The notes: generated by a model not told the origin, from the letters alone. Counted from the stretch's first letter, positions 40,605-50,397 are shown. The stretch is 64,000 nt of DNA from Streptomyces althioticus (GCA_014649355.1 BMSW01000001.1:248001-312000), one strand, 5' to 3'. Numbers and translations: made by a program.

Positions 40605-42022
40605 TGGCACAGGTGCTGGAGTTCAAGCTGCCCGACCTCGGTGAGGGGCTCACCGAGGCGGAGATCGTGCGCTGGCTGGTCGAGGTCGGCGACGTGGTCG
40701 CCGTGGACCAGCCGGTCGTCGAGGTCGAGACGGCCAAGGCGATGGTGGAGGTGCCCTGCCCGTACGGCGGTGTGGTCACCGCCCGCTTCGGCACGGAGGG
40801 CACCGAACTGCCGGTCGGCGCCCCGCTGCTGACGGTGGCGGTCGGCGAGACGGCGGACGGCCGTCCCGCCGGCGACGGCAGCGGTGCGGGCACCGACGGC
40901 GCGAAGGACGGCGCGAGCGGCCGGGAGCCGGCCGCCGAGGGCTCCGGCAACGTGCTGGTCGGCTACGGCACCTCCGAGGCCCCGGCCCGGCGCCGCCGGG
41001 TCCGCCCCACGGCCCCCGTGGTGAACGGTCGGCCGCGGGCGCCCGAGCCCGTGCGGGAGACGCGGGCCGACACCCCGCAGGCCGCCCCGAGCACCCCGGC
41101 CGGCCGGGCGGCGTCCGCCGACGGCCCGGTTCCGGTGATCTCCCCGCTGGTGCGCAGGCTGGCCCGGCAGAACGGCCTGGACCTGCGGAAGCTCACCGGT
41201 TCCGGTCCCGACGGGCTGATCCTGCGCGCGGACGTGGAGCACGCGCTGCGCGCCGCCGGCACCCAGGACCGCCCGGACACGACGACGGCAGGCGCCGCCC
41301 CGGCCGCGGCCGCCCCCGCCGCGAGCACCGCCTCGGTCACCCGCGTCCCCCTCAAGGGCATCCGGGGCGCCGTCGCCGACAAGCTCTCCCGCAGCCGCAC
41401 CGAGATTCCGGACGCGACCTGCTGGGTGGACGCCGACGCGACGGAGCTGATGCGGACCAGGGCCGCGATGAACGCGGCGGGCGGGCCCAAGATCTCGGTG
41501 CTGGCGCTGCTGGCCCGGATCTGCACGGCCGCGCTCGCCCGCTTCCCGGAGCTCAACTCCTCGGTGGACACCGAGGCCAGGGAGATCGTCCGGTACGCGG
41601 ACGTGCACCTCGGATTCGCGGCGCAGACCGAGCGGGGGCTGGTCGTCCCCGTGGTCCGCGACGCGCACGCGCGGGACGCGGAGTCGCTGACGGCGGAGTT
41701 CGCGCGGCTGACCGAGGCGGCGCGGGAGGGCACGCTGACGCCCGCACAGCTCACCGGCGGCACGTTCACCCTGAACAACTACGGGGTGTTCGGCGTCGAC
41801 GGGTCCACGCCGATCATCAACCACCCCGAGGCCGCCATGCTGGGCGTCGGCCGCATCGTCGCCAAACCGTGGGTGCACGAGGGCGAGCTGGCGGTCCGCC
41901 AGGTCGTTCAGCTCTCTCTCACCTTCGACCACCGGGTGTGCGACGGAGGCACGGCGGGCGGGTTCCTGCGGTACGTGGCCGACTGTGTGGAACAGCCGGC
42001 GGTGCTGCTGCGGACGCTCTGA
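40604..42022 (+). CDS. bkdC: Branched-chain alpha-keto acid dehydrogenase E2 (dihydrolipoyl acyltransferase)
   Basis: 472 residues from ATG 40604, overlapping the E1beta stop (TGATG). Lipoyl domain 4-80 with Lys45 in 'VETAKAMVE', an Ala/Pro-rich linker, the E3/E1-binding domain 'VISPLVRRLARQNGLDLRKLTGSGPDGLILRADVEHALR' (about 180-218), and the acyltransferase core ending in 'FDHRVCDGGTAGGFLR' (His and Asp catalytic). One lipoyl domain only. No E3 (lipoamide dehydrogenase) gene is adjacent, as in other Streptomyces bkd clusters. Confidence 0.95.
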   Translation: MAQVLEFKLPDLGEGLTEAEIVRWLVEVGDVVAVDQPVVEVETAKAMVEVPCPYGGVVTARFGTEGTELPVGAPLLTVAVGETADGRPAGDGSGAGTDGAKDGASGREPAAEGSGNVLVGYGTSEAPARRRRVRPTAPVVNGRPRAPEPVRETRADTPQAAPSTPAGRAASADGPVPVISPLVRRLARQNGLDLRKLTGSGPDGLILRADVEHALRAAGTQDRPDTTTAGAAPAAAAPAASTASVTRVPLKGIRGAVADKLSRSRTEIPDATCWVDADATELMRTRAAMNAAGGPKISVLALLARICTAALARFPELNSSVDTEAREIVRYADVHLGFAAQTERGLVVPVVRDAHARDAESLTAEFARLTEAAREGTLTPAQLTGGTFTLNNYGVFGVDGSTPIINHPEAAMLGVGRIVAKPWVHEGELAVRQVVQLSLTFDHRVCDGGTAGGFLRYVADCVEQPAVLLRTL

Positions 42023-42109
42023 CCGTCACCGGCCGGCTTCACCCGCCCCCGTGCGGGCCGGTCGTCCCTTCCCGCGTGCCCCTGCGTTCCCTGTGATCGC
42101 GGGGGCACG

Positions 42110-42115
42110 CATACT
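42110..42115 (+). promoter_or_regulatory. -10 CATACT for leaderless mobA gene
   Basis: CATACT ends 6 nt before the GTG at 42122, with no Shine-Dalgarno motif of normal spacing. Confidence 0.4.
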
Positions 42116-42121
42116 CGGGGG

Positions 42122-43033
42122 GTGACCGAGAACCAGCCACCCGCCGCGTACGACGCCGTCGTGCTCGCCGGCGGCGCGGCCCGGCGGCTGGGCGGTGCCG
42201 ACAAGCCGGCCGTGCGGGTCGGCGGACGGCCCCTGCTCGACCGGGTGCTCGCCGCCTGCGCCGACGCCCGCACCACGGTGGTCGTGGCCGGTCCCCGCCC
42301 CACCGCGCGCCCCGTGACCTGGGCCCGCGAGGACCCGCCGGGCGGCGGCCCCCTCGCCGCGCTCGACGCCGGCCTGCGGCACGTCACCGCCGAGGACGTC
42401 GTGCTGCTCTCCGCCGATCTGCCCTTTCTCGACGGCCGTACGGTCACCGCGCTGCTGGGCACCCTGCGCCGGGGTACGGCCGACGGTGTGCTGCTGACCG
42501 ACTCCGACGGCCGGGACCAGCCGCTGGTCGCCGCGTACCGCACGCCGTCCCTGCGCCGTGAGCTGGCCGCGCTCTCCGCCGCGCACGGCGGTACGGCCGG
42601 GCTCCCCCTGCGTCGGCTCACCGGTGCCCTCGACCTTCTCCGTATCTCCGACCCGGTGGCGTCCTTCGACTGCGACACCTGGGACGACATCGCCACTGCC
42701 AGGGCACGCATCAGGGAGCATGGACACGTGTTGGACGAATGGATCTCCGCAGTCAAGGACGAGCTGGGCATCGACCTGGACGTCGACACCGGCGTGCTGC
42801 TCGACCTCGCCCGTGACGCCGCCCACGGGGTGGCACGGCCGGCCGCCCCGCTGACCACCTTCCTGGTCGGCTTCGCGGCCGCGCGGGCGGGCGGTGACGC
42901 CGACGCCGTGGCCGATGCGGCGCGCAAGGCCGTCGCGCTGGCCAACCGCTGGGCCGAGGAGGACACCCGGGACGCGACGCCCGCCGCCCCCTCCTCCGGC
43001 ACGGAACCCGAAACCCGTACGGACGCCGGATGA
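42122..43033 (+). CDS. mobA: Molybdenum cofactor guanylyltransferase MobA fused to DUF6457 domain
   Basis: 303 residues from GTG 42122. MobA nucleotidyltransferase domain (about 8-205): 'VVLAGGAARRLGGADKPAVRVGGRPLLDRVL', 'PGGGPLAALDAGL', 'VLLSADLPFL' and 'DRDQPLVAAYRT'-type. It attaches GMP to molybdopterin. The last 100 residues, 'LDEWISAVKDELGIDLDVDTGVLLDLARDAAHGVARPAAPLTTFLVGFAA', form a helical DUF6457 domain that in other actinobacteria is often separate. Coupled to moeA by ATGA. Confidence 0.92.
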   Translation: MTENQPPAAYDAVVLAGGAARRLGGADKPAVRVGGRPLLDRVLAACADARTTVVVAGPRPTARPVTWAREDPPGGGPLAALDAGLRHVTAEDVVLLSADLPFLDGRTVTALLGTLRRGTADGVLLTDSDGRDQPLVAAYRTPSLRRELAALSAAHGGTAGLPLRRLTGALDLLRISDPVASFDCDTWDDIATARARIREHGHVLDEWISAVKDELGIDLDVDTGVLLDLARDAAHGVARPAAPLTTFLVGFAAARAGGDADAVADAARKAVALANRWAEEDTRDATPAAPSSGTEPETRTDAG

Positions 43034-44451
43034 CCCCGCGCACGCCCCGGGCCGGTGAGGACGCCGACGACCTCGACGTCGAGGAGGCGCTCGCTCTCGT
43101 GAATGACGCCCGCACCCCCGCCAACCGGCCCTCCGGCGACCGCACGCGCCGCAACGGCGGCTCGCACGGCAACGACGGCCCGCACGGCGTCCCTGCCCCC
43201 GAAGCCCCCCTGCACCGTGACGGCACCGACTGGGCGGAGGCCCGCGCGACCGCCGAGCGCGCCCCCCGCCTGCGCGGCGGCCACCGCGGCGGACACCTCA
43301 CGCCCGTCTCGGTGCCGCTGTCCTCCGCGCTCGGTCTCACCCTGACCGCCCCGTTGATCGCGCTGACCGACCTGCCGTCGTTCGACACCTCCGCCATGGA
43401 CGGCTGGGCCGTGTCCGGCCCCGGTCCCTGGAACGTGCGGGAGGAGGGGGTCCTCGCCGGACACACCGCGCACGCGCCGCTGACCGACGGGGAGGCCGTC
43501 AGGATCGCCACCGGTGCCCGCATCCCGCCGGACACCACCGCCGTGCTCCGCAGCGAGCACGGCCGTACTGACGACAGCGGCCGGCTGCACGCCACCGCAG
43601 CGACCCGGGCGCCGCACACCGTCTCGCACGGCCAGGACATCCGCCCCCGGGGCCAGGAGTGCCGCAACGGCGACCAGTTGCTGCCCGTGGGCACGCTGGT
43701 CACTCCGCCGGTGCTCGGCATGGCCGCGGCGGCCGGGTACGACACGCTCACCGTCGTGCCCCGGCCCCGTGCAGCGGTGTTCGTGCTCGGTGACGAGCTG
43801 CTCGGGGAGGGGCTGCCGCACGACGGGCTGATCCGGGACGCGCTGGGCCCCCTCCTGCCGCCGTGGCTGCGCGCGCTCGGCGCCGACGTGGTCAACGTAG
43901 GGCGGGTCGGGGACGACGAGGACGCCCTTCACCAGGCGCTGACGGCCTGTGAGGCCGACATCGTGGTCACCACGGGCGGCACGGCCGCGGGCCCGGTCGA
44001 CCATGTGCACCCCACGCTGCGGCGTCTCGGCGCCGAGCTGCTGGTGGACGGGGTCGCGGTGCGTCCCGGACACCCGATGCTGCTGGCCCGGATCGCGGAG
44101 AAGCGGTACCTCGTCGGTCTGCCGGGGAACCCGCTCGCCGCCGTGTCCGGCCTGGTCACGCTCGCCGAGCCGCTGCTGCGGACCCTGGCGGCCCGGCCTG
44201 CCCCGGAGGGGTACACGCTGCCGCTCAGGGACGCGGTGCAGGGGCATCCGCACGATACGCGGCTGGTGCCCGTCGCCCTGCGCGGTGACCGGGCGCTGCC
44301 GCTGCTCTACAACGGACCGGCGATGCTGCGCGGGATCGCCGCGGCGGACGCGCTGGCCGTCGTACCGCCCGGGGGCGCGAAGCCCGGATACGAGGCGGAA
44401 CTGCTGGACCTGCCCTGGGCGTCCGGGGGAATCGGGGTGTGTTTCACGTGA
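43030..44451 (+). CDS. moeA: Molybdopterin molybdotransferase MoeA
   Basis: 473 residues. An N-terminal extension of about 75 polar residues precedes the canonical MoeA fold: 'LPSFDTSAMDGWAVSGPG', 'VRIATGARIPPDTTAVLRSEH', 'TVVPRPRAAVFVLGDELL', 'DIVVTTGGTAAGPVDHV', 'VRPGHPMLLARI', 'LVGLPGNPLAAVSGLVTL'. It inserts molybdate into molybdopterin. The stop codon overlaps the channel gene start and lies inside a parS site. Confidence 0.93.
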   Translation: MTPRTPRAGEDADDLDVEEALALVNDARTPANRPSGDRTRRNGGSHGNDGPHGVPAPEAPLHRDGTDWAEARATAERAPRLRGGHRGGHLTPVSVPLSSALGLTLTAPLIALTDLPSFDTSAMDGWAVSGPGPWNVREEGVLAGHTAHAPLTDGEAVRIATGARIPPDTTAVLRSEHGRTDDSGRLHATAATRAPHTVSHGQDIRPRGQECRNGDQLLPVGTLVTPPVLGMAAAAGYDTLTVVPRPRAAVFVLGDELLGEGLPHDGLIRDALGPLLPPWLRALGADVVNVGRVGDDEDALHQALTACEADIVVTTGGTAAGPVDHVHPTLRRLGAELLVDGVAVRPGHPMLLARIAEKRYLVGLPGNPLAAVSGLVTLAEPLLRTLAARPAPEGYTLPLRDAVQGHPHDTRLVPVALRGDRALPLLYNGPAMLRGIAAADALAVVPPGGAKPGYEAELLDLPWASGGIGVCFT

Positions 44452-44454
44452 AAC
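44441..44454. other. parS site, perfect consensus, at the moeA/channel junction
   Basis: GTTTCACGTGAAAC is identical to the parS consensus. It spans the last codons and stop of moeA and the GTG start of the next gene, so ParB loading could affect both. Confidence 0.9.
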
Positions 44455-45542
44455 TTCCGGGCCAGGACGCCATCGCCCGTCAGGCCGACGAACATCTGGT
44501 CACGTACCGGGTCAAGCTGCCGCGCAAACTGGTGGAACACCCGATCCGCCAGGTCGCCAAGCGGCTGTCGATGGCCCTGCTGGTGCTCGTGGTGACGGCG
44601 TTCGTCGTGTACGCCGACCGGGACGGGTACACGGACAACTCGGACGGTTCCGTCGACCTGCTCGACGCGTTCTACTACGCGACCGTCACCCTCTCCACCA
44701 CGGGCTACGGCGACATCACGCCGGTGACGGACGCGGCCCGGCTCACCAACATCTTCGTCATCACGCCGCTGCGGGTGATGTTCCTGATCATCCTGGTCGG
44801 CACCACCCTCGAGGCCCTCACCGAACGCACCCGGGAGGAATGGCGACTGAACCGCTGGAGGTCCACGTTGCGCGATCACACCGTAGTCGTCGGGTTCGGG
44901 ACCAAGGGCAGGTCCGCGATCAGGACGGTCTGTGCGACGGGGCTCCGCAAGGAGCAGGTCGTGGTGGTCGACCCCAGCGCCAAGGCGATCGAGGCGGCCA
45001 CGGCGGACGGGTACGCGGGCGTCATAGGGGACGCGACGCGCAGCGAGGTGCTGAAGCGGGCCGAGCTTCAGCGGGCCCGCCAGGTCATCATCGCCACCCA
45101 GCGCGACGACACCGCGGTCCTGGTGACGCTGACGGCGCGCCAGCTCAACCGGAACGCCAAGATCGTCGCCGCGGTCCGTGAGGAGGAGAACGCGCCGCTG
45201 CTCAAGCAGTCGGGCGCCGACGCGGTCATCACCAGCGCCAGCGCGGCCGGGCGGCTGCTGGGCCTCTCCGTGCTGAGCCCGGCGGCGGGCATGGTCATGG
45301 AGGACCTGATCCAGCAGGGCACCGGTCTCGACGTCGTGGAGCGGCCGGTCATAAAGGCCGAGGTGGGCAAGACCCCGCGGGAGCTGGACGACCTGGTGGT
45401 GAGCGTGGTGCGCGGGCACCGGGTGCTCGGCTACGACGACCGGGACGTCGGGACGCTGGAGCTGACGGACCGGCTGATCACGATCGTGCGGGCCACACCG
45501 GTCACGCAGATCGCGCCGGACGTCCGCCCGCTGCGCAGCTGA
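44448..45542 (+). CDS. Potassium channel with RCK (TrkA-N/C) domains
   Basis: 364 residues from GTG 44448, chosen for the GTGA overlap with moeA; GTG 44439 is an alternative. A two-TM pore module (about 40-55 and 100-118) carries the K+ selectivity filter TTGYGD at 84-89. The cytoplasmic RCK-N domain has the Rossmann motif 'HTVVVGFGTKGRSAI' (GxGxxG) and is followed by an RCK-C domain ('ELDDLVVSVVRGHRVLG'). This is an MthK/Kch-like ligand-gated channel, probably a tetramer gated by nucleotide or Ca2+. Co-transcribed with mobA-moeA by overlap, though functionally unrelated. Confidence 0.92.
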   Translation: MKLPGQDAIARQADEHLVTYRVKLPRKLVEHPIRQVAKRLSMALLVLVVTAFVVYADRDGYTDNSDGSVDLLDAFYYATVTLSTTGYGDITPVTDAARLTNIFVITPLRVMFLIILVGTTLEALTERTREEWRLNRWRSTLRDHTVVVGFGTKGRSAIRTVCATGLRKEQVVVVDPSAKAIEAATADGYAGVIGDATRSEVLKRAELQRARQVIIATQRDDTAVLVTLTARQLNRNAKIVAAVREEENAPLLKQSGADAVITSASAAGRLLGLSVLSPAAGMVMEDLIQQGTGLDVVERPVIKAEVGKTPRELDDLVVSVVRGHRVLGYDDRDVGTLELTDRLITIVRATPVTQIAPDVRPLRS

Positions 45543-45664
45543 GCACGCCGTTCCGGCCGAGCGCGCCGTTCCGGCCGAGCGCGCCGTCCCGCTGAGCACG
45601 CCGTCTCGGCCGAGCGCGCTGTCCCGGCTGGCACGCCGTCTCGGCCGACCACGCCGTCCCGGCG
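45541..45664. repeat. Seven imperfect tandem repeats of 17-18 bp
   Basis: Units begin at 45541, 45559, 45577, 45594, 45612, 45630 and 45647. Consensus GAGCRCGCCGTYCCGGCC with base changes among copies. The array starts at the channel stop codon and ends just before a terminator. It is non-coding. Confidence 0.85.
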
Positions 45665-45668
45665 ATGA

Positions 45669-45717
45669 GACACGGCGACGGCCCCGAGGATCCGGTCCCC
45701 GGGGCCGTCGCCGTGTC
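45669..45717. terminator. Bidirectional terminator, channel / ABC permease
   Basis: A 17-bp perfect stem (GACACGGCGACGGCCCC and its complement) with a 15-nt loop lies between convergent genes. Confidence 0.85.
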
Positions 45718-45743
45718 GTGAGTCGTGCCGTGAGCCGTGTCGT

Positions 45744-46588
45744 CTACTTCCGGTTGTACAGCCGCATCGTCACCGGTCCGAAGACCAGCACGAACAGGGC
45801 CGACCAGCCCAGCGTCCACATGATGTCCGCGGCCGGCCAGTCACCGGCCATCAGGCCGCGGACCGCCGACGCCAGGTGGGTCACCGGGCTGTTGTTGACG
45901 AAGGCCTGGAGCCAGCCGGGCATGGTGCGCGGGTCGACGAAGACGTTGGACAGGAAGGTGAGCGGGAAGATCACCATCATGCTGACGCTCATCACCGACT
46001 TCTCGGTGCGCAGCAGCAGGCCGAACATCGTCCAGATCCACGAGAAGGCGAACGAGAACAGCAGCAGCAGCGCGATGCCGGCGACCACCCCCGGGAACCC
46101 TCCCCCGGCGCGGTAGCCGAGCAGCAGTCCCACGGTCAGCATGACCACGGAGGCGATGGTGTAGCGCAGGGCGTCACCCAGGAGGTAGCCGACCATCGCC
46201 GAGGGCCGCCAGATCGGCAGCGAGCGGAAGCGGTCGAAGACGGCCTTCTCGATGTCGACGTTCACCGAGATGCCGGTGTACATCGTGATCATGACGACCG
46301 ACATCACGAGGATGCCCGGCAGGACGAACTGGATGTAGTCCGTCGGCGACCCCGCCAGCGCACCGCCGAAGAGGTACGTGAACATCAGCAGGTTCATGAT
46401 CGGGAAGGCGGTGACGTCGAACAGCTGCTCAGGCACGTGCTTGATCTTCAGCATGGCGCGCCAGCCGAACGTCACGGACGTGGACAGCGAGCTGGGCCGC
46501 TGCGGCCGCTCCTTGGCGACCAGCAGCGCCGCCAGGGACTCGGTGCTGACGGGTGCGAGTTCCTTGGTCTCCGTGCTCGTGGCCGTGC

Positions 46589-46592
<4 letters not shown>
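45744..46592 (-). CDS. ABC-2 type permease (DrrB-like exporter subunit)
   Basis: 282 residues from ATG 46592 (ATGA overlap with the ATPase). Six TM helices with the ABC-2 family features '[26 protein letters not shown]' and '[39 protein letters not shown]', typical of DrrB/NodJ exporters. Together with its ATPase it should export a hydrophobic drug, lipid or polymer. The substrate is not evident from the neighbourhood. Confidence 0.93.
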
Positions 46593-47602
<1,010 letters not shown>

Positions 47603-47939
47603 GCTTCGGGTCCTTCCGCGTGCTTGGGCTACGCATGGAGAGACTTTTACCGTGGCGCAAAGTCATCGGTCGCGCACGCGCATTTTTGGCGCCTGCGCCG
47701 GGGTGGGGGGTGTTTTCAAGAGCTGGCGCCCCTGGCCCTCGGGTTTGCGCAGTTCCCCGCGCCCCTTGGGTGCCTCCTCCCCCCTGCGTCGGGTGCGGGT
47801 TTTCGGGGGCTTCGCCCCCGGACCCCCTTTTGCGCAGTTCCCCCGCGCCCCTAGGGGGGTGCAGTCCCCTGTGTTTCCTCGGGGGTGCAGTCCCCTGTGT
47901 TTCCTGGGGGCGGGGTGGGGGCGGAGTAGCGTCCCTCTT
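47603..47939. repeat. Repeat-rich intergenic block
   Basis: 337 bp without a gene. Two copies of a TTTGCGCAGTTCCCCGCG-type element occur at 47744-47767 and 47828-47853, a common Streptomyces intergenic sequence. A perfect hairpin CGGGGGC-TTC-GCCCCCG is at 47804-47820. A 25-bp direct repeat (starting GGGGGTGCAGTCCCC) occurs at 47855-47879 and 47881-47905. Confidence 0.75.
47927..47932 (+). promoter_or_regulatory. -10 TAGCGT for leaderless quinone oxidoreductase gene
   Basis: TAGCGT ends 7 nt before ATG 47940, directly after the repeat block. Leaderless transcription is likely. Confidence 0.5.
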
Positions 47940-48923
47940 ATGTATGCGATCACGATTCCCGAACCCGGTGGGCCCGAGGCGTTGGTGTGGGGGGAGGTGG
48001 ACGATCCGGTGGTCGGTGAGGGGGAGGTCCTCGTCGACGTGGTGGCCACGGCCGTCAACCGGGCCGACATCCTGCAGCGGCAGGGCTTCTACGACCCGCC
48101 GCCCGGCACCTCGCCCTACCCCGGGCTGGAGTGCTCCGGCCGGGTCGCGCAGGTCGGGCCGGGGGTGAGCGGCTGGGCCGTCGGCGACGAGGTCTGCGCG
48201 CTGCTCTCCGGCGGCGGTTACGCCGAGAAGGTGGTCGTGCCCGCCGGGCAGCTGCTGCCCGTCCCCGAGGGGATCACCGTCGACCGGGCCGCCGCGCTGC
48301 CCGAGGTGGTCTGCACGGTCTGGTCGAACGTCTTCATGGTCGCCCACCTGCGCCCCGGCGAGACGTTCCTCGTGCACGGCGGCTCCAGCGGCATCGGCAC
48401 CATGGCCATCCAGCTCGCCAAGGCGGTCGGGGCGAAGGTCGCCGTGACCGCGGGCACCAAGGAGAAGCTGGAGCGTTGTGCCGAACTGGGCGCGGACATC
48501 CTGATCAACTACCGCGAGCAGGACTTCGTCGCCGAACTGCGGGAGGCCACCGACGGCAAGGGCGCGGACGTCATCCTCGACAACATGGGCGCCAAGTACC
48601 TGGACCGCAACGTCCAGGCCCTCGCCGTGAACGGCCGTCTGGTCATCATCGGCATGCAGGGCGGGGTGAAGGGCGAGCTGAACATCGGCGCCCTGCTCGC
48701 CAAGCGCGCCGCGATCACCGCCACCACGCTGCGCGCCCGGCCGGTGGAGGAGAAGTCCGCGATCGTGGCGGCCGTACGGGAGCACGTGTGGCCGCTGGTG
48801 TCCGGGGGGCATGTCCGTCCGGTGATCGACCGGGAGATCCCCATGCCGGACGCCGCCGAGGCGCACCGGGTCGTGGAGGACAGCTCCCACATCGGCAAGG
48901 TCCTGCTGGTCACGCCCCGTTGA
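47940..48923 (+). CDS. NAD(P)H quinone oxidoreductase, zeta-crystallin / PIG3-like
   Basis: 327 residues from ATG 47940. Medium-chain dehydrogenase/reductase lacking zinc ligands: 'AVNRADILQRQGFYDPPPGTSPYPGLECSGRV', the NADPH-binding 'FLVHGGSSGIGTMAIQLAKAVGAKVAVTAGTKEKLERCAELGADILINYREQDF' and 'VDVILDNMGAKYLDRN'. This matches the PIG3-type quinone oxidoreductase family (TIGR02824). It reduces quinones with NADPH by one electron; the physiological substrate is unknown. Stand-alone gene. Confidence 0.93.
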   Translation: MYAITIPEPGGPEALVWGEVDDPVVGEGEVLVDVVATAVNRADILQRQGFYDPPPGTSPYPGLECSGRVAQVGPGVSGWAVGDEVCALLSGGGYAEKVVVPAGQLLPVPEGITVDRAAALPEVVCTVWSNVFMVAHLRPGETFLVHGGSSGIGTMAIQLAKAVGAKVAVTAGTKEKLERCAELGADILINYREQDFVAELREATDGKGADVILDNMGAKYLDRNVQALAVNGRLVIIGMQGGVKGELNIGALLAKRAAITATTLRARPVEEKSAIVAAVREHVWPLVSGGHVRPVIDREIPMPDAAEAHRVVEDSSHIGKVLLVTPR

Positions 48924-48941
48924 GCCGCGCCTGGGCAACGG

Positions 48942-49613
48942 TCAGCGCGCCCCGCTTTCCTGACGCATCCGCAGCCCCAGGAAGGCGAGGGCGAACCCGA
49001 GGCCCATGAGGACGAGGCCGCTGCCCAGCGGCAGGATCCGCAGCACCGGGCCCACGGTGGTGCCGGCGGCCGCGCCCGGCTCGGCGGCCCGCGAGGACGT
49101 GGCGGGCGCCGGGGCCGCCGCCGAGGACGCGGGGCCCGAGGGCGCCACGCCGTCGGAGCCGGCCGGGGTCCCCTCGGCCGTGTCGTCCTCCGCCTGCGTG
49201 GACGTGTCGAGCCGGGCGTCCGGCCGCCGCACCCCGTCGTCGTCCGGGCGTCCGGCCGCCTCGCGGGGGCCCGTGCCCTCCTCCTCGGTGCGGTCCCGGT
49301 CCCGCCGGGGCGGCGTGGCGTCCCGGGACTCGCCGTGCCCGGTCTCCTGCCGCCCGGGCCGGTCGCGCCCCTCGCCCGGACCGTTCCCGGTCCGGGTCGC
49401 GGAGGGGGAGGCCGGGCGTGAGGGAGAGGCCGGGGCGGAGGGGGAGCGGGACGCCGTGCGGGTCCGGTCGCTCGCGTCGGGGCCCGGCGTCCGCTCCGCC
49501 CCGTACGCCACGCCGGCCGCACCCGGCGGACCTGGGAACGGGCCGTACGGCAGCAGCACGGCCCCCGCCCCCAGAACGAGCGTCGCCCCCAGTGTGCGCA
49601 GCCATGGAGTCAC
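48942..49613 (-). CDS. Secreted Pro/Arg/Asp-rich protein with C-terminal TM anchor
   Basis: 223 residues from GTG 49613 with GGGAGG about 10 nt upstream. Signal peptide (about 1-30, 'LRTLGATLVLGAGAVLLPYG'), then about 130 residues of low-complexity Arg/Asp/Pro/Ser/Gly, and a C-terminal TM helix ('ILPLGSGLVLMGLGFALAFLGL') with a short basic tail. I do not recognise the family. The layout suggests a wall-spanning stalk. Convergent with the quinone oxidoreductase and divergent from bpa. Confidence 0.65.
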   Translation of the reverse strand: MTPWLRTLGATLVLGAGAVLLPYGPFPGPPGAAGVAYGAERTPGPDASDRTRTASRSPSAPASPSRPASPSATRTGNGPGEGRDRPGRQETGHGESRDATPPRRDRDRTEEEGTGPREAAGRPDDDGVRRPDARLDTSTQAEDDTAEGTPAGSDGVAPSGPASSAAAPAPATSSRAAEPGAAAGTTVGPVLRILPLGSGLVLMGLGFALAFLGLRMRQESGAR

Positions 49614-49788
49614 GGCCGGGACCTCCCGCGCCGGCCGGTGCTCGGCCGCACCGTCGGCAAGTTGGGACGGATGGACGCCAACAGCCTCGCAGCGGCGGAC
49701 GGGACCGGCATGTCGGACAGGGCCGTACGGAGGACCCGCCGCCGCGGCCGCTTCCGGGGGCGCACCGCGCCGTGGAGGGGGTGTGCGC

Positions 49789-49794
49789 GACAAT
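49789..49794 (+). promoter_or_regulatory. -10 GACAAT for leaderless bpa
   Basis: GACAAT ends 6 nt before ATG 49801 and no Shine-Dalgarno is present. Confidence 0.4.
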
Positions 49795-49800
49795 GGTCGA

Positions 49801-50343
49801 ATGGAGATGCCGAGGAACGAACGGTCGCCGGAGAATCCGCAGATCCTGGTCGTCGGCCAGGACGGCATGGCGCTGAGCGGCGGCAAAGGGGACGAGGAAT
49901 CCCGTGGGACCCCGGTGACGGAGCAGGTGGAGCAGCCTGCGAAGGTCATGCGGATCGGCAGCATGATCAAGCAGCTGCTGGAGGAGGTGCGGGCGGCCCC
50001 TCTCGACGAGGCCAGCCGTAACCGCCTCAAGGAGATCCACGCCAGTTCGGTGAAGGAGCTCGAGGACGGCCTGGCGCCGGAGCTGGTCGACGAGCTGGAG
50101 CGGCTCTCCCTGCCCTTCACGGACGAGGGCACCCCCAGCGACGCGGAGCTGCGTATCGCGCAGGCCCAGCTGGTGGGCTGGCTGGAGGGTCTCTTCCACG
50201 GGATCCAGACGACGCTCTTCGCCCAGCAGATGGCGGCGCGGGCCCAGCTCGAGCAGATGCGCCGCGCGCTGCCGCCGGGTGTCGCCGAGGGGTCCGAGGA
50301 CTCCGACCACATGGGCGGCCGCTCGGGCGGTCCCTACCTGTAG
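49801..50343 (+). CDS. bpa: Bacterial proteasome activator Bpa (PafE)
   Basis: 180 residues. The conserved block 'AKVMRIGSMIKQLLEEVRAAPLDEASRNRLKEIHASSVKELEDGLAPELVDELERLSLPF' is followed by 'QLVGWLEGLFHGIQTTLFAQQMAARAQLEQMR', the four-helix core of Bpa. It forms a dodecameric ring that opens the 20S proteasome gate without ATP. Docking uses a C-terminal GQYL-type tail; here the last residues are GGPYL, keeping Tyr-Leu. N-terminal about 45 residues are disordered. Followed by a terminator. Confidence 0.93.
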   Translation: MEMPRNERSPENPQILVVGQDGMALSGGKGDEESRGTPVTEQVEQPAKVMRIGSMIKQLLEEVRAAPLDEASRNRLKEIHASSVKELEDGLAPELVDELERLSLPFTDEGTPSDAELRIAQAQLVGWLEGLFHGIQTTLFAQQMAARAQLEQMRRALPPGVAEGSEDSDHMGGRSGGPYL

Positions 50344-50397
50344 GACGCCTCACGGAGCGGGGACGCCTCCCCGCCCATGACACGCCCCATGACAGAG

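Noticed and set aside
45541..45664. CRISPR array
   Set aside because: Repeats are directly adjacent with no spacers and no cas genes are nearby.
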